Below, piece by piece: positions 1 to 6,266 of a DNA stretch of 34,237 nt. The notes under the pieces were generated by a model. That model did not search any database and was not told the DNA's origin. It saw nothing but the letters and a program-made list of their open reading frames with translations. Position 1 is the first letter of the stretch, and every line of letters begins with the position of its first letter. Source of the stretch: Myxococcales bacterium (lineage in GTDB: Bacteria; Myxococcota; Myxococcia; Myxococcales; JAKAPL01); the NCBI GenBank assembly GCA_021783235.1, contig JAJXUD010000051.1, positions 1 to 34,237 of the forward strand, read 5' to 3'. A program made the translations under genes and the position numbers.

Positions 1-51
1 GCAACCGCTCGTCGCTTTGGCGCACACGCTCCACGCCCCACGCTTTGCCAC

Positions 52-67
52 AAAACGCCGAACGGCG
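52..67 (-). terminator. Possible intrinsic terminator downstream of recR
   Basis: On the minus strand a short GC hairpin (CGCCG-TT-CGGCG) is followed directly by TTTT. It lies about 75 bases after the recR stop codon, so it could end the dnaX-ybaB-recR transcript. The stem is short and the loop tight, so confidence is low. I see no gene in the rest of 1-140. Confidence 0.4.
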
Positions 68-140
68 CCAGCCCCTGCGCTATCCCCGCGGATCCACGCG
101 ACGTCTACGACTTTGCCGGGGCCCTGAGGTTTTGCCCACT

Positions 141-746
141 TCAGAGGTCGTGGCGGGCAGAGAGCGCCCGCGCCAAGGTGGCCTGGTCGGCGAGCTCGAG
201 ATCGCCGCCCATCGGGACCCCTTGGGCGATTCGAGTCGTTCGGACTCCCAAGGGGCGCAGCAGTCTCGCAAGGTAGAGCGCCGTCGCCTCGCCTTCGACG
301 TCCGCGTTCGTCGCGAGGATGACCTCCGCGATCCGGTCCGGACCGCGAAGCCGCGTGAGCAATTCCTGAATGTGAAGCTGCTCGGGCCCGACGCCGTCGA
401 GCGGCGAGAGCGACCCATGCAGCACGTGGTAGCGGCCCCGGTACTCCCGCGTCCGTTCGACCGCGAGCAGGTCCGCCACGCCCTCGACCACGCAGACCGT
501 CGCGGCGTCGCGCCTCGCGTCGGCGCAGAGAGGGCAGACGTCCAGCTCGCTCAGCGAGCAGCAGAGCGAGCAGAGTCGCACCTTCTCGACCGCGGCCCGG
601 ATGGCCTCCGAGAGCGCCGCCGCGTCTCCTTGCCCGGCCCGGAGGAGGTGGAAGGAGAGCCGGAGCGCGGTCTTCTCGCCGATACCCGGCAGCTTCGAGA
701 GCTCCGCGACGAGTCGCTGGAGCGGTGGCGGGGCGCCCGGGATCAC
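141..746 (-). CDS. recR: Recombination mediator protein RecR
   Basis: RecR acts with RecF and RecO to load RecA on gapped DNA (RecFOR pathway, cytoplasm). The 201-aa protein has the normal family length. It shows the N-terminal helix-hairpin-helix region (LSKLPGIGEKTALRL), a four-cysteine zinc finger (CSLCCSLSELDVCPLC, about residues 59-74), a Toprim domain beginning VCVVEGVADLLAVE, and the C-terminal region with the QGVPMGGDLELAD motif typical of RecR. The ATG start overlaps the ybaB stop as ATGA, indicating translational coupling. The order dnaX-ybaB-recR is one of the most conserved bacterial gene groups and supports the call. Confidence 0.97.
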   Translation of the reverse strand: MIPGAPPPLQRLVAELSKLPGIGEKTALRLSFHLLRAGQGDAAALSEAIRAAVEKVRLCSLCCSLSELDVCPLCADARRDAATVCVVEGVADLLAVERTREYRGRYHVLHGSLSPLDGVGPEQLHIQELLTRLRGPDRIAEVILATNADVEGEATALYLARLLRPLGVRTTRIAQGVPMGGDLELADQATLARALSARHDL

Positions 747-1060
747 CGGCCCGTCCCGAGAATCGATCCGAGCGGGCCGGCGAGCTGCGAGAGCTCGCGC
801 TGCTGCAGCTCGCGCGCCCGGGCGAGCGCGTCGTTGACCGCCGCGACGATCAGGTCCGCGAGCAGCGAGGGGTCGCGCAGGTCGGCCTGGGGATCGAAGC
901 GCAGTCGCAAGAGTTCGCCCCTGCCGTTCGCGACCGCGGTCACCATGCCTGCGCCGGACTGGCCGGTCACTTCCCTGCGCGCGAGCTCCTCCTGGCGTCG
1001 CTGCGCCTCGGCCTGGAGCTTCTGCGCCTGCTGGAAGAGCTGCCCGAGGTCGAAGTCCAT
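743..1060 (-). CDS. ybaB: YbaB/EbfC family nucleoid-associated protein
   Basis: This is a small DNA-binding protein of the YbaB/EbfC family, members of which form dimers on DNA and are nearly always encoded between dnaX and recR. The 105-aa sequence starts with a helical, Gln-rich segment (LGQLFQQAQKLQAEAQ). It continues with the family's central beta region (GAGMVTAVANGRGELLRLRFDP) and a second helix (LLADLIVAAVNDALARA). The gene starts nine bases after the dnaX stop and its TGA overlaps the recR ATG by four bases, so the three genes probably form one transcript. Its exact cellular role is not settled in the family. Confidence 0.95.
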   Translation of the reverse strand: MDFDLGQLFQQAQKLQAEAQRRQEELARREVTGQSGAGMVTAVANGRGELLRLRFDPQADLRDPSLLADLIVAAVNDALARARELQQRELSQLAGPLGSILGTGR

Positions 1061-1069
1061 CCGCAGAAC

Positions 1070-2761
1070 CTACTTCCGCCCGGGGTCGTCGCCCAGCACT
1101 CGGATCTCCTCGACCTCGCCGCCGAGGAGACGCACGGCCTCGCGGACCGCCTCGGATTGGAGCGCCGCCGCTCGAATTCGCTCGGAGCGCTCCCGCGCGC
1201 CCTGGGCCTCGCGCTCGGCGACGGAGGCCTCGCCTTCGTCGGCTTCCGCCTCGAGGATCACGAGCTTCGTGGGCACGCCGAAGAAGCCCATGAGCAGCGC
1301 CTCGGCCGCGGCCTGCTCGGAGGCGAGCAGGGCGGCCCGAAAGTCGCCCGGCGGGAAGGCGAGGGTGAGCTTGCCCCGCTCGAGCGCCGTCAGCCGGCCG
1401 TTCCGGAGCGCCGTCCCGAGGCGGGGCGACTGCGCGGCCGCGGCGTCGCAGAGCCGCGTGAGCCGCTCGGCGGCGGGAAGAGTCGGGTCGTCCCTGGCCG
1501 AGAGCTTCGGGGGCGCGCTCTCGTGGCCCCCCTTCGCTTCACCCCGCGCTGGTGGGGGGCTCTGCGCCCCGCCGGCTCTGCCGTGGGATGGCGGGGGCGA
1601 GGGAGCGCCGGAATCGATCTTTCCGCCTCCGAGCGCCTCCACCCTCGCGATCACCTCGGCGATGGAGGAACCCGGTGCGAGGAAGACTCCCTTGAGCAGC
1701 GCGACCTCGAGCGCGAGCCGCGGCTCGAACGCCCGGCCGAGATCGGAGAGGGCCCCGTGCGCGAGGTCGAAGAGCCGCGCGAGCTGGACGGCGTCCGTCT
1801 CCTTCGCCAGCTCCTCGATCTCGCGCTGCTCGTGATCCGGTAAATCCGCGGGAGGTGCCCCGGCCGCGCGGCAGACCACGAGGTGGCGCAGCTCCTCGCA
1901 GAGCGTCTCGCAGATGCGCCGCGGCTCGTGCCCGCGTTCGTGCAACTCGCCGAGGAGCCGTACCAGCGCTGGCGCGTCGCGCCGGCAGAGGGCGCGGGCG
2001 AGCCCGACGACGCTGCGCCGGTCGACCGCGCCCAGCGCCTCGGCGACCGACTCCGGGGCGGGCGAGGGACCACATGAGCTGACCAGCTGGTCGAGCATCG
2101 AGAGCGCGTCGCGCAGCCCGCCCTGGGCCTGCCGCGCGATGAGCGAGAGCGCCTCGTCGCCGAGCCCGAAGCCCTCCGCGATCGAGACCTGCTTCAGCCG
2201 CGCGACCAGCTGTCCGAGCGGGATGCGTCGGAAGGTGTGCAGCTGACAGCGCGAGACGATCGTCTCGGGAACCTTGTGGGCCTCGGTGGTCGCGAAGATG
2301 AACTTGACGTGCGGCGGCGGCTCCTCGAGCGTCTTGAGCAACGCGTTGAACGCCGCCACCGACAGCATGTGGACTTCGTCGATGATGTAGACCTTGTGCC
2401 GGTCGCGCGTCGGCAGGTAGCGGGCGTTCTCTCGAATCGCCCGAACGTCGTCGACCCCATTGTTCGACGCGCCGTCGATCTCGGCGACGTCCACCGAGCT
2501 GCCGAGCACGATCTCCTTGCAGGCGAGGCACTCGCCGCATGGCTCGGGCGTCGGCCCCTTCTCGCAGTTGAGTGCCCGTGCGAGCAGCCTCGCCGCCGTG
2601 GTCTTGCCGACGCCTCGCGGCCCGCAGAAGAGGTAGGCGTGCGCCACCCGCCCGCCCGCGATCGCGTTCTTCAGCGTGCGGACGACGTGCTCCTGCCCGG
2701 TGACGTCCCCGAACGAAAGCGGTCGCCACTTGCGCGCGAGCACCTGGTAGTCGGCGGACAC
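1070..2761 (-). CDS. dnaX: DNA polymerase III subunits gamma/tau
   Basis: DnaX is the clamp-loader ATPase of the replicative polymerase. The N-terminal AAA+ domain shows the family start (YQVLARKWRP), Walker A (GPRGVGKT), a cysteine cluster (CEKGPTPEPCGECLAC) that binds zinc in homologues, the DEVH Walker B box (IIDEVHML) and sensor 1 (FIFATTE). I chose the GTG at 2761, giving 563 aa. It has GGGAG four bases upstream, puts YQVLARKWRP in its usual place, and any earlier start would run into the SRP RNA gene. A Pro/Gly/Ala-rich linker (roughly residues 380-430) precedes the tau-specific C-terminal part. That linker is encoded by two adjacent palindromes (see 1526-1596). I see no obvious A-rich slippery site that would make the short gamma form. 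Confidence 0.96.
   Translation of the reverse strand: MSADYQVLARKWRPLSFGDVTGQEHVVRTLKNAIAGGRVAHAYLFCGPRGVGKTTAARLLARALNCEKGPTPEPCGECLACKEIVLGSSVDVAEIDGASNNGVDDVRAIRENARYLPTRDRHKVYIIDEVHMLSVAAFNALLKTLEEPPPHVKFIFATTEAHKVPETIVSRCQLHTFRRIPLGQLVARLKQVSIAEGFGLGDEALSLIARQAQGGLRDALSMLDQLVSSCGPSPAPESVAEALGAVDRRSVVGLARALCRRDAPALVRLLGELHERGHEPRRICETLCEELRHLVVCRAAGAPPADLPDHEQREIEELAKETDAVQLARLFDLAHGALSDLGRAFEPRLALEVALLKGVFLAPGSSIAEVIARVEALGGGKIDSGAPSPPPSHGRAGGAQSPPPARGEAKGGHESAPPKLSARDDPTLPAAERLTRLCDAAAAQSPRLGTALRNGRLTALERGKLTLAFPPGDFRAALLASEQAAAEALLMGFFGVPTKLVILEAEADEGEASVAEREAQGARERSERIRAAALQSEAVREAVRLLGGEVEEIRVLGDDPGRK
1526..1596. repeat. Two adjacent palindromes inside the dnaX linker
   Basis: CCCCCC (1526-1531) pairs with GGGGGG (1553-1558), and CCCCGCC (1567-1573) pairs perfectly with GGCGGGG (1590-1596). 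Translated, they give a low-complexity stretch such as PPPSHGRAGG and PPPARGEAKGG. This resembles REP-like intergenic palindromes that have entered a tolerant linker in a coding region. The resemblance to the palindrome at 34097-34121 is compositional only; I could not align them base by base. Confidence 0.4.
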
Positions 2762-2785
2762 GATACTCCCGAGCAGAGCGGGTAA

Positions 2786-2882
<97 letters not shown>

Positions 2883-2939
2883 AGAACCGCTGCTGCTCTC
2901 TTATGCGCTCCCAATCGACCCAGGTCAACCAGCTACGGG

Positions 2940-3026
2940 CGGAGAGAGAGGGATTCGAACCCCCGGTACCCGTAAGGGTACACTTGATTTCGAGTCAAGC
3001 GCCTTCGACCACTCGGCCATCTCTCC
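2940..3026 (-). tRNA. tRNA-Ser(CGA)
   Basis: This is a class II tRNA of 87 nt with a 7-bp acceptor stem (GGAGAGA/TCTCTCC), T arm GGTTCGAATCC, anticodon stem CTTGA/TCAAG and loop CTCGAAA, so the anticodon is CGA (codon UCG). A long variable arm is present, as expected for serine. The discriminator base is G, as in serine tRNAs. The CCA end is not encoded. It follows tRNA-Ser(GGA) by 26 bases on the same strand. Confidence 0.96.
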
Positions 3027-3052
3027 AGACTGCACTTCTCCCACCTAACGGG

Positions 3053-3142
3053 CGGAGAGGGTGGGATTCGAACCCACGGCACCCCTTTTGGAGGTGCACA
3101 CGATTTCCAGTCGTGCACCTTCGGCCTCTCGGTCACCTCTCC
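3053..3142 (-). tRNA. tRNA-Ser(GGA)
   Basis: This is a class II tRNA of 90 nt with acceptor stem GGAGAGG/CCTCTCC, T arm GGTTCGAATCC, anticodon stem CACGA/TCGTG and loop CTGGAAA, giving anticodon GGA (codons UCC and UCU). It has a long variable arm, discriminator G and no encoded CCA. It lies 17 bases after the tadA stop and probably shares its transcript. Confidence 0.96.
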
Positions 3143-3159
3143 CGGGGGACCGGCCACTC

Positions 3160-3624
3160 TTACCTGCTTGGCCCGCGGCGGTCACGGAAAAAATCGCGAA
3201 GGAGCGCGCTGGAAGCCTCGGCGAGGACGCCCCCGGCGACCTCCAGTCGATGGTTCAGGCGGCCGTCCCGCGGGATGTCGTAGAGCGTCCCCGCGGCCCC
3301 GGCCTTTGGATCCGGCGCGCCGTAGACCAGCCGCGCGATTCGAGCCTGCACGAGCGCCCCCGCGCACATCGGGCAGGGTTCCAGCGTGGCGTAGAGCGTC
3401 AGCCCCGACAGCCGCCAGGACGAGAGCCTCCGGCAGGCGGCGCGGATGGCGAGGATCTCGGCGTGGGCGGTCGCGTCGCGGCCGCGCTCGCGCCGGTTGG
3501 AGGCCCGAGCGATCACCTCGTCGTCCCGCGCCAGCACGGCCCCGACCGGCACCTCGCCCCGCAGCGCCGCGGCCTTCGCCATGCCGAGGGCGATCCGCAT
3601 CATCCGGTCGTCGTTTGCTTCCAT
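3160..3624 (-). CDS. tadA: tRNA-specific adenosine deaminase TadA
   Basis: TadA deaminates A34 of tRNA-Arg(ACG) to inosine, using zinc. From the ATG at 3624 the protein has 154 aa, normal for the family. The zinc and catalytic motifs are clear: H54-A-E56 ([10 protein letters not shown]) and P-C84-P-M-C87 ([11 protein letters not shown]). VPVGAVL and the Asn-Arg segment (ASNRRER) also match the family. The frame stays open upstream of 3624, but that extension shows no similarity to TadA and would overlap ttcA. No Shine-Dalgarno-like sequence precedes the ATG. It is the first gene of the tRNA-Ser/ffs/dnaX/ybaB/recR series and is divergent from ttcA, with 28 bases between the start codons. Confidence 0.95.
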   Translation of the reverse strand: MEANDDRMMRIALGMAKAAALRGEVPVGAVLARDDEVIARASNRRERGRDATAHAEILAIRAACRRLSSWRLSGLTLYATLEPCPMCAGALVQARIARLVYGAPDPKAGAAGTLYDIPRDGRLNHRLEVAGGVLAEASSALLRDFFRDRRGPSR

Positions 3625-3632
3625 GGCGAGGC

Positions 3633-3641
3633 TGATATACA
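3633..3641. promoter_or_regulatory. Nearly symmetric -10-like element between tadA and ttcA
   Basis: The only AT-rich stretch in the 28-base gap reads TGATATACA on the plus strand (extended -10 form, TATACA) and TGTATATCA on the minus strand. It sits 11 bases before the ttcA ATG and 8 bases before the tadA ATG. Either direction would give an extremely short leader, which fits the absence of Shine-Dalgarno sequences at both starts. No good -35 match is seen. Confidence 0.4.
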
Positions 3642-3652
3642 CCGCCCCGCCC

Positions 3653-4477
3653 ATGGCCGATGCCAAAGACAGGCTCGAGAAGAAGCTCCTCTCCGAGGTC
3701 GGGAGGGCCATCGCCGATTTCTCCCTGGTCGAGGAGGGCGATCGGATCTTGGTCGGCGTCTCGGGGGGCAAGGACTCCTACGCCCTCCTCCACCTGCTGC
3801 GGCTCCTCCAGCGACGCGCCCCGGTTCGCTTCTCCCTCCTCGCCGTCAACCTCGATCAGGGCCACCCGGGCTTTCCCGCGCACGTCCTCGAGGGGTACCT
3901 CGCGAAGGAGGGTTACGACTACCGGATGCTGCGCGAGGACACCTACTCGATCGTCACCGAGAAGATCCCCGAGGGGAAGACCTACTGCTCGCTCTGCTCG
4001 CGGCTGCGGCGCGGAATCCTCTACGAGGCGGCGCAGCGGCTCTCGTGCAACAAGATCGCGCTCGGCCACCACCGGGACGACCTCGTCGAGACCCTGCTCT
4101 TGAATCTCTTCTTCGCGGGGCAGATCAAGGCGATGCCGGCGCGGCTCGTCTCGGACGACGGCCGCAACGTCGTCATCCGTCCACTCGCTTACTGCGCCGA
4201 GGCCGACATCGCCGCCTACGCGACGGAGAAGTCCTTCCCGATCCTCCCCTGCGATCTCTGCGGATCGCAGGAGAAGCTCCAGCGCAAGCGGATGAAGAGG
4301 CTCTTGGGCGAGCTCGAAGTCGAGCACCCCCACGTCCGCGAGAACATGCTCTCGGCCCTCGCCAACGTTCGCCCGAGCCAGCTCCTCGATCGAACCCTCT
4401 GGCCGACCCCCGTGCCGGCTCCGTCGACCCCGGCGCAGGCCGCGCCCGCGCCCAGGCTGCGGCTGCTCTCCGAGTAG
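3653..4477 (+). CDS. ttcA: tRNA 2-thiocytidine biosynthesis protein TtcA-like
   Basis: This is a PP-loop ATPase of the TtcA/TtuA group, which adenylates tRNA and installs sulfur (TtcA at C32) with the help of a [4Fe-4S] cluster. The 274-aa protein shows the PP-loop S37-GGKD-S42, the TtcA-type CxxC C112-SL-C115 ([12 protein letters not shown]) and the second C200-DL-C203 (PCDLCGSQ). It also has the HHRDD motif ([17 protein letters not shown]) that marks this family. The last 30 residues are a Pro/Ala-rich tail of unknown role. The ATG at 3653 is preceded by C-rich DNA with no Shine-Dalgarno sequence. TtcA is favoured over TtuA by the SGGKDS/HHRDDxxET combination. Confidence 0.9.
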   Translation: MADAKDRLEKKLLSEVGRAIADFSLVEEGDRILVGVSGGKDSYALLHLLRLLQRRAPVRFSLLAVNLDQGHPGFPAHVLEGYLAKEGYDYRMLREDTYSIVTEKIPEGKTYCSLCSRLRRGILYEAAQRLSCNKIALGHHRDDLVETLLLNLFFAGQIKAMPARLVSDDGRNVVIRPLAYCAEADIAAYATEKSFPILPCDLCGSQEKLQRKRMKRLLGELEVEHPHVRENMLSALANVRPSQLLDRTLWPTPVPAPSTPAQAAPAPRLRLLSE

Positions 4478-4539
4478 GCCGGGGACGGTGCCGGGGCTCG
4501 TGCCCCGAATCGCCGGTCGGCGCGTCCGCTCGCGATGGC

Positions 4540-5259
4540 TTACGCCGGCTCGATCGGCAAGAGGATGCTGACGCGGCTGCCCCGCTCTTCCGCCGCCAGC
4601 TCGACCCGGCCCCCGTGAGCCGCCGCGTGGGCCCGGACGAGCGCGAGTCCGAGTCCGAGGCCGCCGACGGGGTGGGGGCCGCCCACGCTGGCGCCGAGGT
4701 CGCCGTCGAGCAGTCGGGTGAGCTCGCCGAGCGGAATCCCAGGACCGAAGTCCGCGACGGCGATCTCGAGCAGCCCGAGCGCGCCACCGCGCAAGAGCCG
4801 CCGCGCCTCCACACGGATCTCGCCGCCCCGGGGCGACAGCTGGATGGCGTGCCCGAGGAGCTGCGCGAGGCTCTGCTGGATGCGGCGGCGGTCGAGGGAG
4901 CAGGGATGGAGGTCGGCTGCGACGCTCGCATGCAGGGTGACCTTGCGCCGCTTCGCCGAGGCCAGGACCTCGGCGAGCGCGGCCTCGACGACCTCGGCGG
5001 GCTGCACCGAGCCGCGCAGGAGCGAGAGCTCTCCGAGCGAGGCGCCGAAGAGGTCGAGCGCGGCCTCGATCCCGAGTAGCAGCGCCTGGCTCCGCTCGAG
5101 GATCGCCGCGGCGCAATCGCGCTGCTCCGCCGTGAGCGCGCCCATGTGGCCCGAAGCGAGCATGTCTGCGTTGCCGATGACCGCGGTCAGCGGCGAACGG
5201 AGCTCGTGCGAGAGGAGCGCGAGCGTCTCGGCGGTGAACGGCGGGTCCTTCTCCGCCAT
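4540..5259 (-). CDS. Soluble sensor histidine kinase core with degenerate N-box
   Basis: The 239-aa protein contains only a dimerisation/phosphoacceptor domain and an ATPase domain. The H-box is LLSHELRSPLTAVIGN with H18. The ATPase domain shows a G1-like box (VADFGPGIP, about 168-176) and a glycine-rich G2 box (GGLGLGLALVRAHA, about 199-212). There is no transmembrane, PAS or HAMP segment. The N-box is odd: where NLLxNAIKF is usual, it reads Q133-LLG-H137-AIQ, so both asparagines, including the Mg-ATP ligand, are replaced. It may be a weak kinase, a phosphatase or a scaffold. Its ATG overlaps the M50 protease stop by one base (TAATG), so it is the last gene of a lipoprotein-protease-kinase operon. 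No response regulator gene is adjacent. Confidence 0.88.
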   Translation of the reverse strand: MAEKDPPFTAETLALLSHELRSPLTAVIGNADMLASGHMGALTAEQRDCAAAILERSQALLLGIEAALDLFGASLGELSLLRGSVQPAEVVEAALAEVLASAKRRKVTLHASVAADLHPCSLDRRRIQQSLAQLLGHAIQLSPRGGEIRVEARRLLRGGALGLLEIAVADFGPGIPLGELTRLLDGDLGASVGGPHPVGGLGLGLALVRAHAAAHGGRVELAAEERGSRVSILLPIEPA

Positions 5260-6257
5260 TAGATCGTGTCCATGGGGACGGGGATGAAGGTCAGGACGAA
5301 GAGGAGGAGGGAGGCGGCGCAGACGGCGAGCCGCAAGCCGTCGAGCGGCAGCCGCTCGTCGTCGACCGCCGGGTGGTCGTAGCCGACGAAGCGGCTGGTC
5401 ACGAGCCACCAGACCCCCCACGAGAGGCTCGAAAAGACGGCGAGGCCGAGGAGTCCGAAGGAGACGATCCGCCCGAGAGTCCGGTGGCGCGGGCCGAGCA
5501 GCGCGTAGGCGACGTGGCCACCGTCGAGCTGACCGATGGGGAAGAGGTTCAGGGCGGTCACGAGCAGGCCGAACCAGCCCGCCATGGCGATGGGGTGGAC
5601 GACCACGTCCTGCCCCGGGGGCCTCGGGCCGAGGACCCAGCGCTCGCAGAGGCGCATGAGCAGATCGTCCCCGAGCGAGAGCGCGTGTCCCGCCGCGCCC
5701 GTCCCAATCGGCAGCTGGTGGGCGTTGCGCCAGAGCTCGCGCCCCCAGCCGAGCAGCGAGTCGTTTCCAAGCCAGACCGAGGCAGCCGCCGTTGGGCTCG
5801 GCGCGTAGTGGGACAGCGAGAGGCCGTAGACGAGCAGCGGCAGCGCCACGATGGCGCCGGCGATGGGACCCGCCGCGCCGATGTCGACGAGCGCGTCTCG
5901 CGTCGCGATGGGCGAGCGCATCCGGATGACGGCCCCGAGCGTGCCGAAGGAGACGAGCCCCACGCCCGGGAGCACCGGCGGGACCGGGATCACGAAGGGG
6001 AGAGTCGTGTCGACGCCGTGGAGGCGAGCGAACACGTAGTGGCCCATCTCGTGGGAGAGCAGAATCGCGAGCAGCGCGGCGGCGAAGCCCGCGCCCTCGC
6101 CCGAGACGTGGAAGAAGCCGCCTCCGAGGCCGCTCGCGAGCACCGTCCCCGCCCGCGCCGTCGTGACGGCGGCGAGCGCGAGCAGCGCCGCGTGGAGCCC
6201 GAGCCGCTGCGAGGCGGCCCGGCTCTCGGGGAGTGCGTGGGAGCTCACGGGGGGCAT
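5259..6257 (-). CDS. Site-2 protease (M50) family membrane metalloprotease
   Basis: Members of peptidase family M50 cut transmembrane substrates within the membrane, often anti-sigma factors or signal-peptide remnants. The 332-aa protein has the zinc motif H69-EMG-H73 in a hydrophobic helix and the third-ligand motif N237-LFPIGQL-D245-GGH, both intact, plus about six to eight predicted membrane segments. The VIPVPPVLPGVGLVSFGTLGAVIRM segment resembles the cyanobacterial/plant EGY-like M50 subgroup. No PDZ domain is present. It starts nine bases after the lipoprotein gene and overlaps the kinase start by one base. The substrate is unknown; coupling to a kinase suggests a signalling role, as an inference. 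Confidence 0.92.
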   Translation of the reverse strand: MPPVSSHALPESRAASQRLGLHAALLALAAVTTARAGTVLASGLGGGFFHVSGEGAGFAAALLAILLSHEMGHYVFARLHGVDTTLPFVIPVPPVLPGVGLVSFGTLGAVIRMRSPIATRDALVDIGAAGPIAGAIVALPLLVYGLSLSHYAPSPTAAASVWLGNDSLLGWGRELWRNAHQLPIGTGAAGHALSLGDDLLMRLCERWVLGPRPPGQDVVVHPIAMAGWFGLLVTALNLFPIGQLDGGHVAYALLGPRHRTLGRIVSFGLLGLAVFSSLSWGVWWLVTSRFVGYDHPAVDDERLPLDGLRLAVCAASLLLFVLTFIPVPMDTI

Positions 6258-6266
6258 CGCCCGGCC

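Noticed and set aside
1-140. A further gene downstream of recR
   Set aside because: No frame with a start and codon bias is visible; only a short hairpin with a T-run is found.
2940-3142. The two long-arm tRNAs as possible selC (tRNA-Sec)
   Set aside because: Anticodons are CGA and GGA, not UCA, and the acceptor stems are 7 bp. Both are serine tRNAs, so they give no support for the Sec machinery.
3160-3771. Longer 203-aa TadA
   Set aside because: Residues before the ATG at 3624 are antisense to ttcA and lack TadA similarity.
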